Positions 39,471 to 47,440 of a stretch of DNA of 64,000 nt are shown in pieces. The stretch's first letter is position 1. Each line of letters starts with the position of its first letter. A program made the translations under genes and the position numbers. The stretch covers positions 62,001 to 126,000 of the forward strand of contig JBEKYM010000004.1 of NCBI GenBank assembly GCA_049510975.1. Reading direction: 5' to 3'. This DNA comes from JAKACA01 sp049510975 (GTDB lineage: Bacteria > Actinomycetota > Acidimicrobiia > Acidimicrobiales > Bog-793). Under the pieces are notes generated by a model that worked only from the letters and a program-made list of their open reading frames with translations, ran no database searches and had not been told where the DNA came from.

Positions 39471-39914
39471 GTGGCGGAGCAGACCACCGAGCGCATGGTC
39501 GTCGATGCTTCTCCCGCGCACTGTTTCGCCGTTGTCGCCGACATCGAGCGGTATCCCGAGTGGGTGGCGGACTTGAAAGAGGTGCACGTCCTCGAGAGCG
39601 ACGAGCAGGGCCGGCCCGTCGTCGTGTCATTTCGGGCAGCCGCCTTCGGCCGGTCGACGAACTACACGCTCGTCTACGACTACTCGAAGGCTCCGGTCCA
39701 GTTCGGCTGGGTGCAGCGCAGCGGTGATCTCACCGACCGCCTCGACGGCTTCTACCGGTTCGCTGAGGCGCCCGGAGGCGGTACCGAGATCACGTACAAG
39801 CTCGTCGTCGAGCTGAGGGTGCCGCTCCCCGGCTTCATCAAGCGCCGTGCCGAGGGGAACATCCTGCATGCCGCCATCCGCGACCTCAAGGCTCGCGTAG
39901 AGTCCGAGGGCTGA
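39471..39914 (+). CDS. SRPBCC (START-like) family protein
   Basis: A 147-residue hydrophobic-pocket protein of the polyketide cyclase/dehydrase group: VVDASPAHCFAVVADIERYPEWVADLKEVHV, FGRSTNYTLVYDY and FYRFAEAPGGGTEITYKL. Actinobacterial members commonly lie beside lipid or glycosyltransferase genes; the ligand is unknown. The GTG has GGGAGG about 5 nt upstream. Its stop overlaps the presumed CTG start of the ROK kinase. Confidence 0.88.
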   Translation: MAEQTTERMVVDASPAHCFAVVADIERYPEWVADLKEVHVLESDEQGRPVVVSFRAAAFGRSTNYTLVYDYSKAPVQFGWVQRSGDLTDRLDGFYRFAEAPGGGTEITYKLVVELRVPLPGFIKRRAEGNILHAAIRDLKARVESEG

Positions 39915-40936
39915 CCACGCCCGCCATCGGCATCGACGTCGGGGGGACCAAGATCCTCGGCATCGTCCTCGACGAGGACGGCAGGGTCCTCCACGAGGAG
40001 CGTCGTGACACGCTCGACCACGGCGAGGCGATCGTCGAGGACCTTCGGGCGCTGTGCGACCGCCTGTTCGCGTCGGTGAGCGAGGAAGCCGGCGAGCTCG
40101 GCGGAGCCCATCACGAGTTGCCCGTCCCTGTCGGAGTGGGCATCCCCGGCCTGGTCGACCTCGACGGCCTGCTCCGGTTCGCGCCGAACCTGCTCGGGGC
40201 CAACGGCACGGAGGTTCGCCGCGACCTGCAACGCGCCCTCGGCGACCGGGTCGTCGTGCACGTGGACAACGACGCCACGTGCGCGGCGGTTGGGGAGTGC
40301 AGCTACGGCGGGGGCCAGGGCCGAGCCGACGTGCTCTTCGTGACGCTCGGCACCGGCATCGGCGGCGGCATCCTCTCGGGCGGCCGGCTGTTGCGCGGGG
40401 CGGCGAACTTCTCCGCCGAGATCGGACACGTCGTGGTCGACCCGCATGGCCCGCCGTGTGGCTGCGGTCGGCGAGGCTGCTGGGAGCGCTACGCCTCAGG
40501 CTCCGGACTCGGCCGCATCGCCCGTGACGCCGCCGTCGCCGGCCGGGCCAACCGTGTCCGCGAGCTGGCCGGTGGCGACCCGGACGACGTGCGGGGCGAG
40601 CAGGTCGTGCTGGCGGCCGGCGAAGGCGACCCTGACGCCGCCGCCATCTTGGAGGAGTTCGCCTGGTGGCTGGCGCTCGGACTCGGCAACCTCGCCAACA
40701 TCCTCGATCCCGAGATCATCGTGATCGGTGGCGGCCTCGTGCGAGCCGGTGACGCCCTCTTCGGTCCGGTCCGGGTCGCCTTCGCCGAGCATCTCGAGGC
40801 CGCCCACATGCGGCCGCCCATCGACATCGTGCCCGCGGTCCTCGGCGATCGAGGAGGAGCGATCGGTGCCGCCGTCCTTGCCGCCCAGACCGCCGAAGCG
40901 GCCGCCAGTGCCGAGCCTCCCAGCGGTCATCGCTGA
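39911..40936 (+). CDS. ROK-family sugar kinase (glucokinase-like), probable CTG start
   Basis: A 341-residue ROK kinase. The ATP phosphate loop IGIDVGGTKILGIVLDEDG is at the very N-terminus. NLLGANGTEVRRDLQ, the catalytic Asp in HVDNDATCAAVGE, GTGIGGGILSGGRLLRG and the zinc knuckle CGCGRRGCWERYASG follow. Using the first GTG (40076) would delete the phosphate loop, and no ATG, GTG or TTG lies in frame between it and the previous stop. CTG 39911, overlapping the preceding TGA, restores it. Most likely it phosphorylates glucose with ATP. Confidence 0.88.
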   Translation: MTTPAIGIDVGGTKILGIVLDEDGRVLHEERRDTLDHGEAIVEDLRALCDRLFASVSEEAGELGGAHHELPVPVGVGIPGLVDLDGLLRFAPNLLGANGTEVRRDLQRALGDRVVVHVDNDATCAAVGECSYGGGQGRADVLFVTLGTGIGGGILSGGRLLRGAANFSAEIGHVVVDPHGPPCGCGRRGCWERYASGSGLGRIARDAAVAGRANRVRELAGGDPDDVRGEQVVLAAGEGDPDAAAILEEFAWWLALGLGNLANILDPEIIVIGGGLVRAGDALFGPVRVAFAEHLEAAHMRPPIDIVPAVLGDRGGAIGAAVLAAQTAEAAASAEPPSGHR

Positions 40937-40948
40937 CCCGTCGCGCTC

Positions 40949-41662
40949 ATGAAGATCGGCATCACGCTCCCGAGCTTCAGCCCGGACGCGGGCGCTGTGA
41001 TCGCCGCCGCCCAAGCGGCAGAAGCGGCCGGACTGCACGGTGTGTTCCTCTTCGATCACCTGTGGCCCATGGGTGATCCGACCCGGCCGGCGCTCTCGCT
41101 CTACCCGCTTGCCGGCGCAGTACTGGCGCGAACGAGACGGATCGTCGTCGGGTCGCTCGTCGCCCGCATCGGGCTGCTCCCCGACGAGGTCGTGCTCGCC
41201 TCCCTCTCGAGCCTCGCAGAGCTGGCAGGCGGCCGGTTCATCGCCGCCATCGGGACCGGCGACAGCTCCAGCGCGGACGAGAACGAGCGTTACGGGATCC
41301 CGTACCCCTCGGCACAGAACCGGCGAGATCGCCTGCGCGAGGTGGCTCGTGATCTGCACACGGCCGGCATCGAGACCTGGATCGGGGGCGGAGCCGGCGC
41401 CACGAACGAGATCGCCGGGGAGACCGGCGCGACGCTGAACCTCTGGGGTGTGGCGCCCGAGGAAGTGCGGGCCGCCTCAGCCGAAGCGTCGCACGTCAGC
41501 TGGGCTGGCCCGCTTCCGAAGGACGGATCGGCGCCCCGGGTGCTGCAGGCTCTCGACGACGCCGGCGCCACCTGGTCGGTCTGGGGCTGGCCGAGGTCGC
41601 TCGATCTCGTCGTCGCGACCGCCGAGCAGGCCGATATCGGCCTCCACCCGGCGTCGGGGTAG
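40949..41662 (+). CDS. LLM-class flavin/F420-dependent oxidoreductase
   Basis: A 237-residue luciferase-like monooxygenase-fold protein: KIGITLPSFSPDAGAVIAAA, GVFLFDHLWPMGDPTRPALS and IAAIGTGDSSSADENERYG. The DHLWP element and size suit the actinobacterial F420-dependent group. It is shorter than typical members (about 290-340), because the C-terminal helical insertion is reduced. The electron acceptor or substrate is unknown. It follows the ROK gene by 12 bp. Confidence 0.82.
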   Translation: MKIGITLPSFSPDAGAVIAAAQAAEAAGLHGVFLFDHLWPMGDPTRPALSLYPLAGAVLARTRRIVVGSLVARIGLLPDEVVLASLSSLAELAGGRFIAAIGTGDSSSADENERYGIPYPSAQNRRDRLREVARDLHTAGIETWIGGGAGATNEIAGETGATLNLWGVAPEEVRAASAEASHVSWAGPLPKDGSAPRVLQALDDAGATWSVWGWPRSLDLVVATAEQADIGLHPASG

Positions 41663-41665
41663 CCT
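41660..41665 (+). promoter_or_regulatory. -10 box TAGCCT (aminotransferase gene)
   Basis: TAGCCT overlaps the TAG stop of the LLM gene and is followed by CGATCG and ATG 41672. Confidence 0.55.
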
Positions 41666-41671
41666 CGATCG

Positions 41672-42868
41672 ATGGAACTGCGCCGCGTCACCGGGCTCCC
41701 GCCGTATGTCTTTGCGGAGATCAACGAGCTCAAGCTGGCGGCGCGTCGAGCCGGGGAGGACGTGATCGACCTCGGTTTTGGCAACCCTGACATCCCCTCA
41801 CCCGACATCGCCGTCGAGAAGCTCTGCGAGGCGGCCCGCAACCCTCGCAACCACCGCTACTCCGCCAGTCGAGGGATTCCGAAGCTGCGCTCGGCCATTG
41901 CGGATCTGTACGAGCGGCGTTTCGGGGTCAGCATCGACCCCGACCGGGAGGTCGTGACGACGATCGGGGCGAAGGAGGGGCTCTCGCACCTCATGTGGGT
42001 GCTCGTCGGTCCCGGCGATACGGCACTTGTTCCTTCTCCGTCCTATCCGATCCACATCTATGCCCCGTTGTTTGCCGGGGCCGACATCCGCATGATCCGG
42101 CTCGAAGGGCTCGGCGGGGATCAGGCGGGAGCGGGGGAGGGTTTCTTTGCGAATCTCGTGGAGGCCTGGGACTCGGCCTGGCCGAAGCCGCGCGTCGCCA
42201 TCCTCTCCTTCCCGCACAACCCGACGACGGCCTGCATCGATCTCGCCACGATGACTCGACTCGTCGAGTGGGCGCGGGAGCACAACGTCGTCCTCGTCCA
42301 CGATTTCGCCTACTCCGACACGGCCTTCGACGGCTACCGACCGCCGTCAATTCTCGAGGTCGAGGGCGCCAAGGACGTCGCCGTCGAGCTGTACACCTTG
42401 ACGAAGTCCTTCTCGATGGCCGGTTGGCGCGTAGCGTTCCTCGTCGGCAACGCCGAGCTGGTGCAAGCCCTCACGAAACTCAAGAGCTACCTCGACTACG
42501 GCACTTTCCAGCCGATCCAGATCGCTGCCATCGTGGCGATGAACGAAGCGCCCGACTACCCACTCGCGGTCAACGAGATCTACCAGGGTCGCCGCGACGC
42601 CCTCTGCGACGGGCTGAACCGGATCGGCTGGGAAGTCGAGCGCCCGAAGGGCACGATGTTCGTCTGGGCTCCGATCCCCGAGCCGTACCGCGAGATGGGC
42701 TCGCTCGAGTTCTCTCGCTACCTGGTCTCGGAAGGCAAGGTTGCCACCTCGCCCGGCGTCGGATTCGGTGTCGGCGGCGACGGGTACGTTCGTTTCGCCC
42801 TCATCGAGAACGAGCAGCGCATCGCGCAGGCCGTTCGGTCGCTGCGAAAGGCGCTCCCGAAGCTCTGA
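41672..42868 (+). CDS. alaC: Class I/II aminotransferase, AlaC-like
   Basis: A 398-residue fold-type I PLP aminotransferase. The PLP lysine is K245 in TLTKSFSMAGWR; VIDLGFGNPDIPSP, SFPHNPTTACIDLA and YVRFALIENEQRI complete the family pattern. The PDIPSP start and the close resemblance to AlaC/AlaA-type glutamate-pyruvate aminotransferase suggest alanine synthesis. A few neighbours in the same subfamily are LL-DAP or methionine aminotransferases. The leaderless-type -10 fixes the start. Confidence 0.88.
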   Translation: MELRRVTGLPPYVFAEINELKLAARRAGEDVIDLGFGNPDIPSPDIAVEKLCEAARNPRNHRYSASRGIPKLRSAIADLYERRFGVSIDPDREVVTTIGAKEGLSHLMWVLVGPGDTALVPSPSYPIHIYAPLFAGADIRMIRLEGLGGDQAGAGEGFFANLVEAWDSAWPKPRVAILSFPHNPTTACIDLATMTRLVEWAREHNVVLVHDFAYSDTAFDGYRPPSILEVEGAKDVAVELYTLTKSFSMAGWRVAFLVGNAELVQALTKLKSYLDYGTFQPIQIAAIVAMNEAPDYPLAVNEIYQGRRDALCDGLNRIGWEVERPKGTMFVWAPIPEPYREMGSLEFSRYLVSEGKVATSPGVGFGVGGDGYVRFALIENEQRIAQAVRSLRKALPKL

Positions 42869-42894
42869 GCCGCTCAGGAGACAGTCAGAGCGGC
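42869..42894. terminator. Hairpin between convergent genes
   Basis: GCCGCTC (42869-42875) and GAGCGGC (42888-42894) form a 7-bp stem just after the aminotransferase stop and across the end of the convergent CHAP gene. It has no T-run, so function as a bidirectional terminator is only likely, not certain. Confidence 0.4.
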
Positions 42895-44676
42895 CACGCC
42901 CGCGGACGAGATGCCGCTTGCCTGCGCGGTCCACTGGCCGTTGAGCCGGCCATCCTCGGCTTCGAATTTGCCGTCGCTCACGGCGCCGACGATCGAGAAA
43001 CCCGCCGAGCTCGCGCCGGCACTCACCGACACGCCGGACACGCCGGTGGCCTGCAACGCAAAGCCCTTTCCGGTGACGGACCCACGGTCGGCCCACAGCT
43101 CGCCTCCCGACAGATAGGCGAGCAAAGGCGTGTCGCTCACTCCGACGGTGGTGACGGCGATCTGGCTGACGTCGCTCGCTTCGGCGGTGAACGGACCCGC
43201 CATGCCCTGACGGGCGAAGAACGTGCCAGCGCTGAGGTAGGCCTCGACGACGTCGGCCGCCGCCTCGTCCCCCCCGGCCAACGCGATGGAACTGACGTTG
43301 CCGGCGACGGTGTTCCAGGGTGTTCCCGGCGTCAATGCGGTCGGCCCCTGGCGGTCGTAGAACGTGTGGTTGCTCGACAGGTAGCCGATCACCGCGCCGC
43401 CCGGACCGGAGTCGGGCGCCACCTCGACGGCCGTGGCGCCGGTGGCCTCTGTGAGGGGCGGTTGGAACAGCCCTCCGTCGGAGACCTCGACGTTGCCGGC
43501 GTCGGTCACCCAGGCGAGCACCGGATGCCCGTTCACTCCGGGACCTGCCGCCAGGCTGTAGGACTCCACGCCCGCGGCGATCGGCGTGAGGGATCGGCCG
43601 GTGAGCCCGGGAACGTAGTAGCCGCCCTCCAGTTCGCCCGTCGTCGTCAGCGCTACGACCACCGGTGTGGGGGAGTACCCGTCGCCACCGATGACTTCTG
43701 CCGTTGCCACACCTGTCGCAACCGTCGCCTCCGGTGACCCCAAAGCGTCGCCGTCAGCGATTTCGAGATCGCCGGCGGCGTTGATGTTCCAGAGAACGGG
43801 CTCTTCCAGTGTCCAGTTGGGGTTGTGCAGCCAGCCGACCACGACGTCACCGGGACTGCCGTCCGATACGACCCAGTCGGCGACCGAGAGCGTGGCCCAT
43901 CCGCTGGCTCCGGCGGGGTTGTTCTCGGTGATCACGGTGACGAAGCCGTTGCCGAGGCCGTTGACCGAAGAGGCGGACACGACTTCGGTGTGGCCGTCAG
44001 GGTCGGAGTTGTCGATGGACAGGACGTCACCGGGCTGTGGAGCCTCCCCCTTCGTGCCGTTCGCCACGTCGGTGACGTCGGGGTAGCCGGCCTCGCCGTG
44101 GGGGTAGTTGGGAACGACGCCGTTGCCGTTGGCGGCATACGGTGCCACGCCCCAAGCCATGTACATCCACCGCATCGACAGCTCTACGCACTCCCACTCG
44201 TATTCGCCCCACGATCCGGTGTAGAAGTCCGTCAGGTAGTCCTGCCCGCTCAGGCCCGAGCCGGGGCCGCAGTCCTGCAATCCGTCGAAACGAGCCGCCA
44301 GTTGGTAGGAGATGGCGTTGTCGCCGACGTCACACGGTCCGTTCCACCACGCAGGCCGCGGGAGGGCATCGTTCGCTTCCAATTTGGGCACTTCGCGTGG
44401 CACGTCGGCACCGGCACCCACCGGTGCCAGGCCGCGGGCTGCGCGTGCCCAGCGCGTGTCGAGGAGCGACTCGCCGGCCGAACGGGCGGTTCGGGCCGCT
44501 GGGCGACTCGACCGATGAGCGCCGGTGGCTGCTCCGGCGGGAGACGCCGTCGCCAGCGCGAGCAGTCCGGCCACGGCCAGGACGGCTGCGGACGCGAGAA
44601 CTCCCTGGCCATCGGCACGCCGACCTCGACGCCGATCTCGTAACGCGAACTCGTGTCTCACCTTCGTCCCACCCAT
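42874..44676 (-). CDS. Secreted CHAP-domain protein
   Basis: A 600-residue exported protein. The signal peptide spans about residues 20-50 (LASAAVLAVAGLLALATAS, ending near AGAATG). The CHAP amidase-like domain (about 95-260) has the nucleophile Cys in GEYEWECVELSMRWMY and a His in DPDGHTEVVSAS. The last 330 residues are a Ser/Thr/Gly/Ala-rich region with repeated beta-propeller-like phrases (DLEIADGDALGS, NVEVSDGGLFQ, AYLSSGTFFARQG). CHAP enzymes cleave peptidoglycan, but the catalytic assignment here is by motif only. ATG 44676 has no good ribosome binding site; GTG 44661 is the alternative. Confidence 0.8.
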   Translation of the reverse strand: MGGTKVRHEFALRDRRRGRRADGQGVLASAAVLAVAGLLALATASPAGAATGAHRSSRPAARTARSAGESLLDTRWARAARGLAPVGAGADVPREVPKLEANDALPRPAWWNGPCDVGDNAISYQLAARFDGLQDCGPGSGLSGQDYLTDFYTGSWGEYEWECVELSMRWMYMAWGVAPYAANGNGVVPNYPHGEAGYPDVTDVANGTKGEAPQPGDVLSIDNSDPDGHTEVVSASSVNGLGNGFVTVITENNPAGASGWATLSVADWVVSDGSPGDVVVGWLHNPNWTLEEPVLWNINAAGDLEIADGDALGSPEATVATGVATAEVIGGDGYSPTPVVVALTTTGELEGGYYVPGLTGRSLTPIAAGVESYSLAAGPGVNGHPVLAWVTDAGNVEVSDGGLFQPPLTEATGATAVEVAPDSGPGGAVIGYLSSNHTFYDRQGPTALTPGTPWNTVAGNVSSIALAGGDEAAADVVEAYLSAGTFFARQGMAGPFTAEASDVSQIAVTTVGVSDTPLLAYLSGGELWADRGSVTGKGFALQATGVSGVSVSAGASSAGFSIVGAVSDGKFEAEDGRLNGQWTAQASGISSAGVAALTVS

Positions 44677-44811
44677 GGCACGTTGGCCGGACGCACCGCG
44701 TCCCGCCGACCGCACGAACGTCGCAACGCTACTGCCAGGGCCTTCTGTGGTCAATGGGGCGAAAGTGGGTCGTGATGAGATCGTCACCGAGACATCACGC
44801 GGCCCTGGGGT

Positions 44812-44817
44812 TACTGT
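44812..44817 (+). promoter_or_regulatory. Promoter -10 TACTGT (plsC-like gene)
   Basis: TACTGT ends 6 nt before ATG 44824, and GAGACA stands 17 nt upstream (44789-44794) as a -35. The clearest complete leaderless promoter in the window. Confidence 0.6.
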
Positions 44818-44823
44818 GGCTTC

Positions 44824-45585
44824 ATGTTCTACGGAGTGATCAAGGCGATCCTCTCGCCGATCTTCCGTCTCGTGTTCCGCGTGCAGGTCACCGGGACCGA
44901 GAACATCCCGGAGTCCGGTGGCCTCATCATCGCCTGCAACCACCAGGCGTTTTGCGATTCGCTGTTTCTGCCCTTCTCCGTCCCGAGGCGGGTGACCTTC
45001 GTGGCGAAGGCGGAGTACTTCCAATCCTGGAAGACGAAGTGGTTCTTCCGAGCGGTCGGGCAGATCCCGATGGAGCGATCCGGCGGCTCCGCCTCGCAAA
45101 AGGCACTCGGCGAGGCGCTCACGGTGCTCCAGTCGGGGGGCTGCATCGGCATCTACCCGGAGGGCACGCGGTCGCCGGACGAGCGACTGCACCGCGGCCG
45201 AACAGGCGTCGCCCGCCTGGCGCTGGCGGCCTCCTGCCCGATCCTCCCGGCCGGCATCAAGGGCACTCGAGCCATCCAACCGATCGGCGCTCGTATGTTG
45301 CGCCCCTTCAAGCCGGTGGACATCGCTTTCGGAAAGCCGATCGACCTCGTCGCCCGCTACGGCGAGCGCCTCGACGACCCGCTCGTCCTTCGCCAGGCTA
45401 CCGACGAGGTCATGTGGGAGATCCGCCAGCTCTCGGGCCAGCAGTACATCGACCGGTACGCCTCCCGCTCGGCTCAAGCAGCCGAGGAGGCCCGGTTGCA
45501 GGCGGCGTCCGCTGGCGCGGACGCCGAGGCGGCGCCGGACAACGTCGCGGGCCCGATGCGGGTCGGCGTCGCCTCGGACGCCTGA
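44824..45585 (+). CDS. 1-acyl-glycerol-3-phosphate acyltransferase (PlsC family)
   Basis: A 253-residue membrane-associated acyltransferase that adds an acyl chain in phospholipid synthesis. Motif I is NHQAFCDS (H40-x4-D45) and motif III YPEGTRSPDERLHRGRTGVA; motif II is VGQIPMERSG. The N-terminal hydrophobic stretch supports peripheral or transmembrane attachment. The last 40 residues are an Ala/Glu-rich tail. Its position beside glycerol kinase suggests lipid metabolism. Leaderless-type promoter. Confidence 0.9.
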   Translation: MFYGVIKAILSPIFRLVFRVQVTGTENIPESGGLIIACNHQAFCDSLFLPFSVPRRVTFVAKAEYFQSWKTKWFFRAVGQIPMERSGGSASQKALGEALTVLQSGGCIGIYPEGTRSPDERLHRGRTGVARLALAASCPILPAGIKGTRAIQPIGARMLRPFKPVDIAFGKPIDLVARYGERLDDPLVLRQATDEVMWEIRQLSGQQYIDRYASRSAQAAEEARLQAASAGADAEAAPDNVAGPMRVGVASDA

Positions 45586-45613
45586 GCCCGGCCGAGCCGC
45601 CCGTCGCCGGCGC

Positions 45614-47116
45614 TCAGCCCGATCCCGCCCAACCTCTCGAGCGCTCGAGGGCCCGGCGCCACTGCGCATGGTCGCGGTCCGCTTTGGCTGCCGTCGCCAC
45701 GGCCTGAAACGTCGCCTGCGGGGGCGAGAGCGCTTTGAGGTCGTCGAGCGAGCCCCAGACGCCCTCGGCCAAGCCGGCGAGCATGGCTGCGCCGAGGGCC
45801 GTGACCTCGGTCGTGCGGGGGCGCACGACCTCGACCCGGGACTGGTCGGCCTGCAGTTGCAGGAGGAGGTCCATGGCGGCAGCGCCGCCGTCGGCCCGCA
45901 GTACGGTCACGGCGTGGCCGCCGGCTGCGGTCATGACGTCGATCACGTCGCGCGTCTGATACGCGATCGCCTCCACCGCCGCCCGCGCCAGATGCGCCCG
46001 CCCGATACCTCGTGACAAGCCCACGATGGTGCCCCGAGCGTCGGGATCCCACCAGGGGCTGCCAAGGCCGGTGAAGGCGGGCACGAGCACGACGCCCTCG
46101 TTGGACTCGATGGAGGCGGCGAGGGCGCCGACCTCGTCGGCTCGCTCGATGATCTGCAGTCCGTCCCGCAGCCACTGGATCGTGGCGCCGGAGGAGAAGA
46201 TGGCTCCTTCCAGGGCGTAATTGAACCGATCACCGAGCTGCCACGCCACCGTCGTGAGCAGGCCGTCGCGCGGCGGAGGGCACACCTCGCCGAGGCTCAT
46301 GAGCACGAAACTGCCCGTGCCGTAGGTGACCTTCGTCATTCCAGGCTCGAAGCAGCACTGCCCGAACAGCGCCGCCTGCTGGTCGCCGGCGATCCCGCTC
46401 AGCGGTACGCCGCTGAGGCGGCCCGCCGCCACGTCGCCGGACACGACCCCGAAACGTCCCGAGGAAGGTCGAACCTCTCCGAGGGCGCCAGTCGGGACGC
46501 CGAAGAGGTCGCACAGCTCGTCGGACCACGCCTGGTCGACGATGTCGTAGCACAGCGTTCTGGAGGCGTTCGAGGCGTCGGTGGCGTGAACACCGCGATC
46601 TGCGCCGCCGGTGAGCTTCCAGCAGATCCAGTCGTCCACGGTTCCGAGCATGAGGTCGGAACCGGCTGCCACTTCGCCGTGGCGGAGCATCCACTCCCAC
46701 TTCGTGGCCGAGAAGTAGCTGTCGAGAACGAGCCCGGTCCGTTGGCGGACAAGGGGGAGGTGCCCCGCCGCTTCGAGCTCCTCGCAGCGCCGGGCCGTGC
46801 GCCGGTCCTGCCACACGATGGCACGATGCAAGGCTCGCCCCGTCCGCCGGTCCCAGGCTACGGCGGTCTCGCGCTGATTCGTGATGCCGACGGCAGCGAC
46901 CGCCGTTGCGCGGTCGCCGGCCAGTGCAGCGGTCAGCTCGGCGAGCGTCGTCGAGACGAGCTGCCAGATCTCCTCGGCATCGTGCTCCACCCATCCAGGC
47001 TGGGGAAAGTATTGGGTCAGCTCCCGATAGGAGGAGCCGACGACGTTGCCGTCGAGCCCGATGGCAAGGGCGCGCACACCGGTCGTCCCCGCGTCGATGG
47101 CGACCACGACACCCAT
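45614..47116 (-). CDS. glpK: Glycerol kinase
   Basis: A 500-residue FGGY-family kinase that makes sn-glycerol-3-phosphate from glycerol and ATP. Signatures are VVAIDAGTTGVRALAI, GITNQRETAVAWDRRTGRALHRAIVWQDRRT, VYGTGSF-like VTYGTGSFVLM, and the FGGY motif ADGGAAAMDLLLQLQADQSRVEVVRP. TACGGT ends 8 nt before ATG 47116. The gene converges on the plsC-like gene. No transporter (GlpF) is adjacent. Confidence 0.96.
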   Translation of the reverse strand: MGVVVAIDAGTTGVRALAIGLDGNVVGSSYRELTQYFPQPGWVEHDAEEIWQLVSTTLAELTAALAGDRATAVAAVGITNQRETAVAWDRRTGRALHRAIVWQDRRTARRCEELEAAGHLPLVRQRTGLVLDSYFSATKWEWMLRHGEVAAGSDLMLGTVDDWICWKLTGGADRGVHATDASNASRTLCYDIVDQAWSDELCDLFGVPTGALGEVRPSSGRFGVVSGDVAAGRLSGVPLSGIAGDQQAALFGQCCFEPGMTKVTYGTGSFVLMSLGEVCPPPRDGLLTTVAWQLGDRFNYALEGAIFSSGATIQWLRDGLQIIERADEVGALAASIESNEGVVLVPAFTGLGSPWWDPDARGTIVGLSRGIGRAHLARAAVEAIAYQTRDVIDVMTAAGGHAVTVLRADGGAAAMDLLLQLQADQSRVEVVRPRTTEVTALGAAMLAGLAEGVWGSLDDLKALSPPQATFQAVATAAKADRDHAQWRRALERSRGWAGSG

Positions 47117-47124
47117 GAGGCCGC

Positions 47125-47130
47125 ACCGTA
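47125..47130 (-). promoter_or_regulatory. -10 box TACGGT (glpK)
   Basis: On the minus strand TACGGT ends 8 nt before ATG 47116. Confidence 0.45.
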
Positions 47131-47313
47131 GCGGCTGGCGCCTCGAGCCGCCTTGGACTCAGACCGCCGGCGTCGGCAGCGATGACACACCCTCGGCGTA
47201 GCTTCATCCTCGAGATGACGCGTCGACCACACTCGGGGCCCTGCTCGCGCTGGTGCGCAACTGCGAACCTTCGCGAGCACCCGTTGACCAGGACCGCAGG
47301 CACAGCCTTCCCG

Positions 47314-47343
47314 TTGACAGGCACGTAACTACGGTGCTGTAAT
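47314..47343 (+). promoter_or_regulatory. nrdJ promoter TTGACA-N18-TGTAAT
   Basis: A consensus TTGACA (47314-47319) and TGTAAT (47338-47343) lie 98 bp before nrdJ, giving a start of transcription near 47350 and a leader of about 90 nt. No B12 box was found in the leader. Confidence 0.6.
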
Positions 47344-47376
47344 TACCCCCCTACCTGGTGGTACCGCACAGGCAGA

Positions 47377-47392
47377 CCACAATATCTTGTGG
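47377..47392 (+). promoter_or_regulatory. NrdR box
   Basis: CCACAATATCTTGTGG is a near-perfect palindrome matching the NrdR consensus acaCwAtATaTwGtgt. It lies in the leader between the promoter and nrdJ. NrdR, the ATP/dATP-sensing repressor, is not encoded in this window. A second box at the usual 31-bp spacing is not evident. Confidence 0.8.
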
Positions 47393-47440
47393 CGTTAGGA
47401 TCAAAGCCGGTGGAACCGGCCTAGGGAGGGACGGGAAAGA

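Noticed and set aside
45640..45653. Long palindrome CTCGAGCGCTCGAG-like near the end of glpK
   Set aside because: Lies inside the coding sequence and arises from Leu-Glu-Arg-Ser codons; no regulatory context.
47344..47440. Cobalamin riboswitch before the B12-dependent nrdJ
   Set aside because: The leader is only about 90 nt and no B12 box or riboswitch core could be found.
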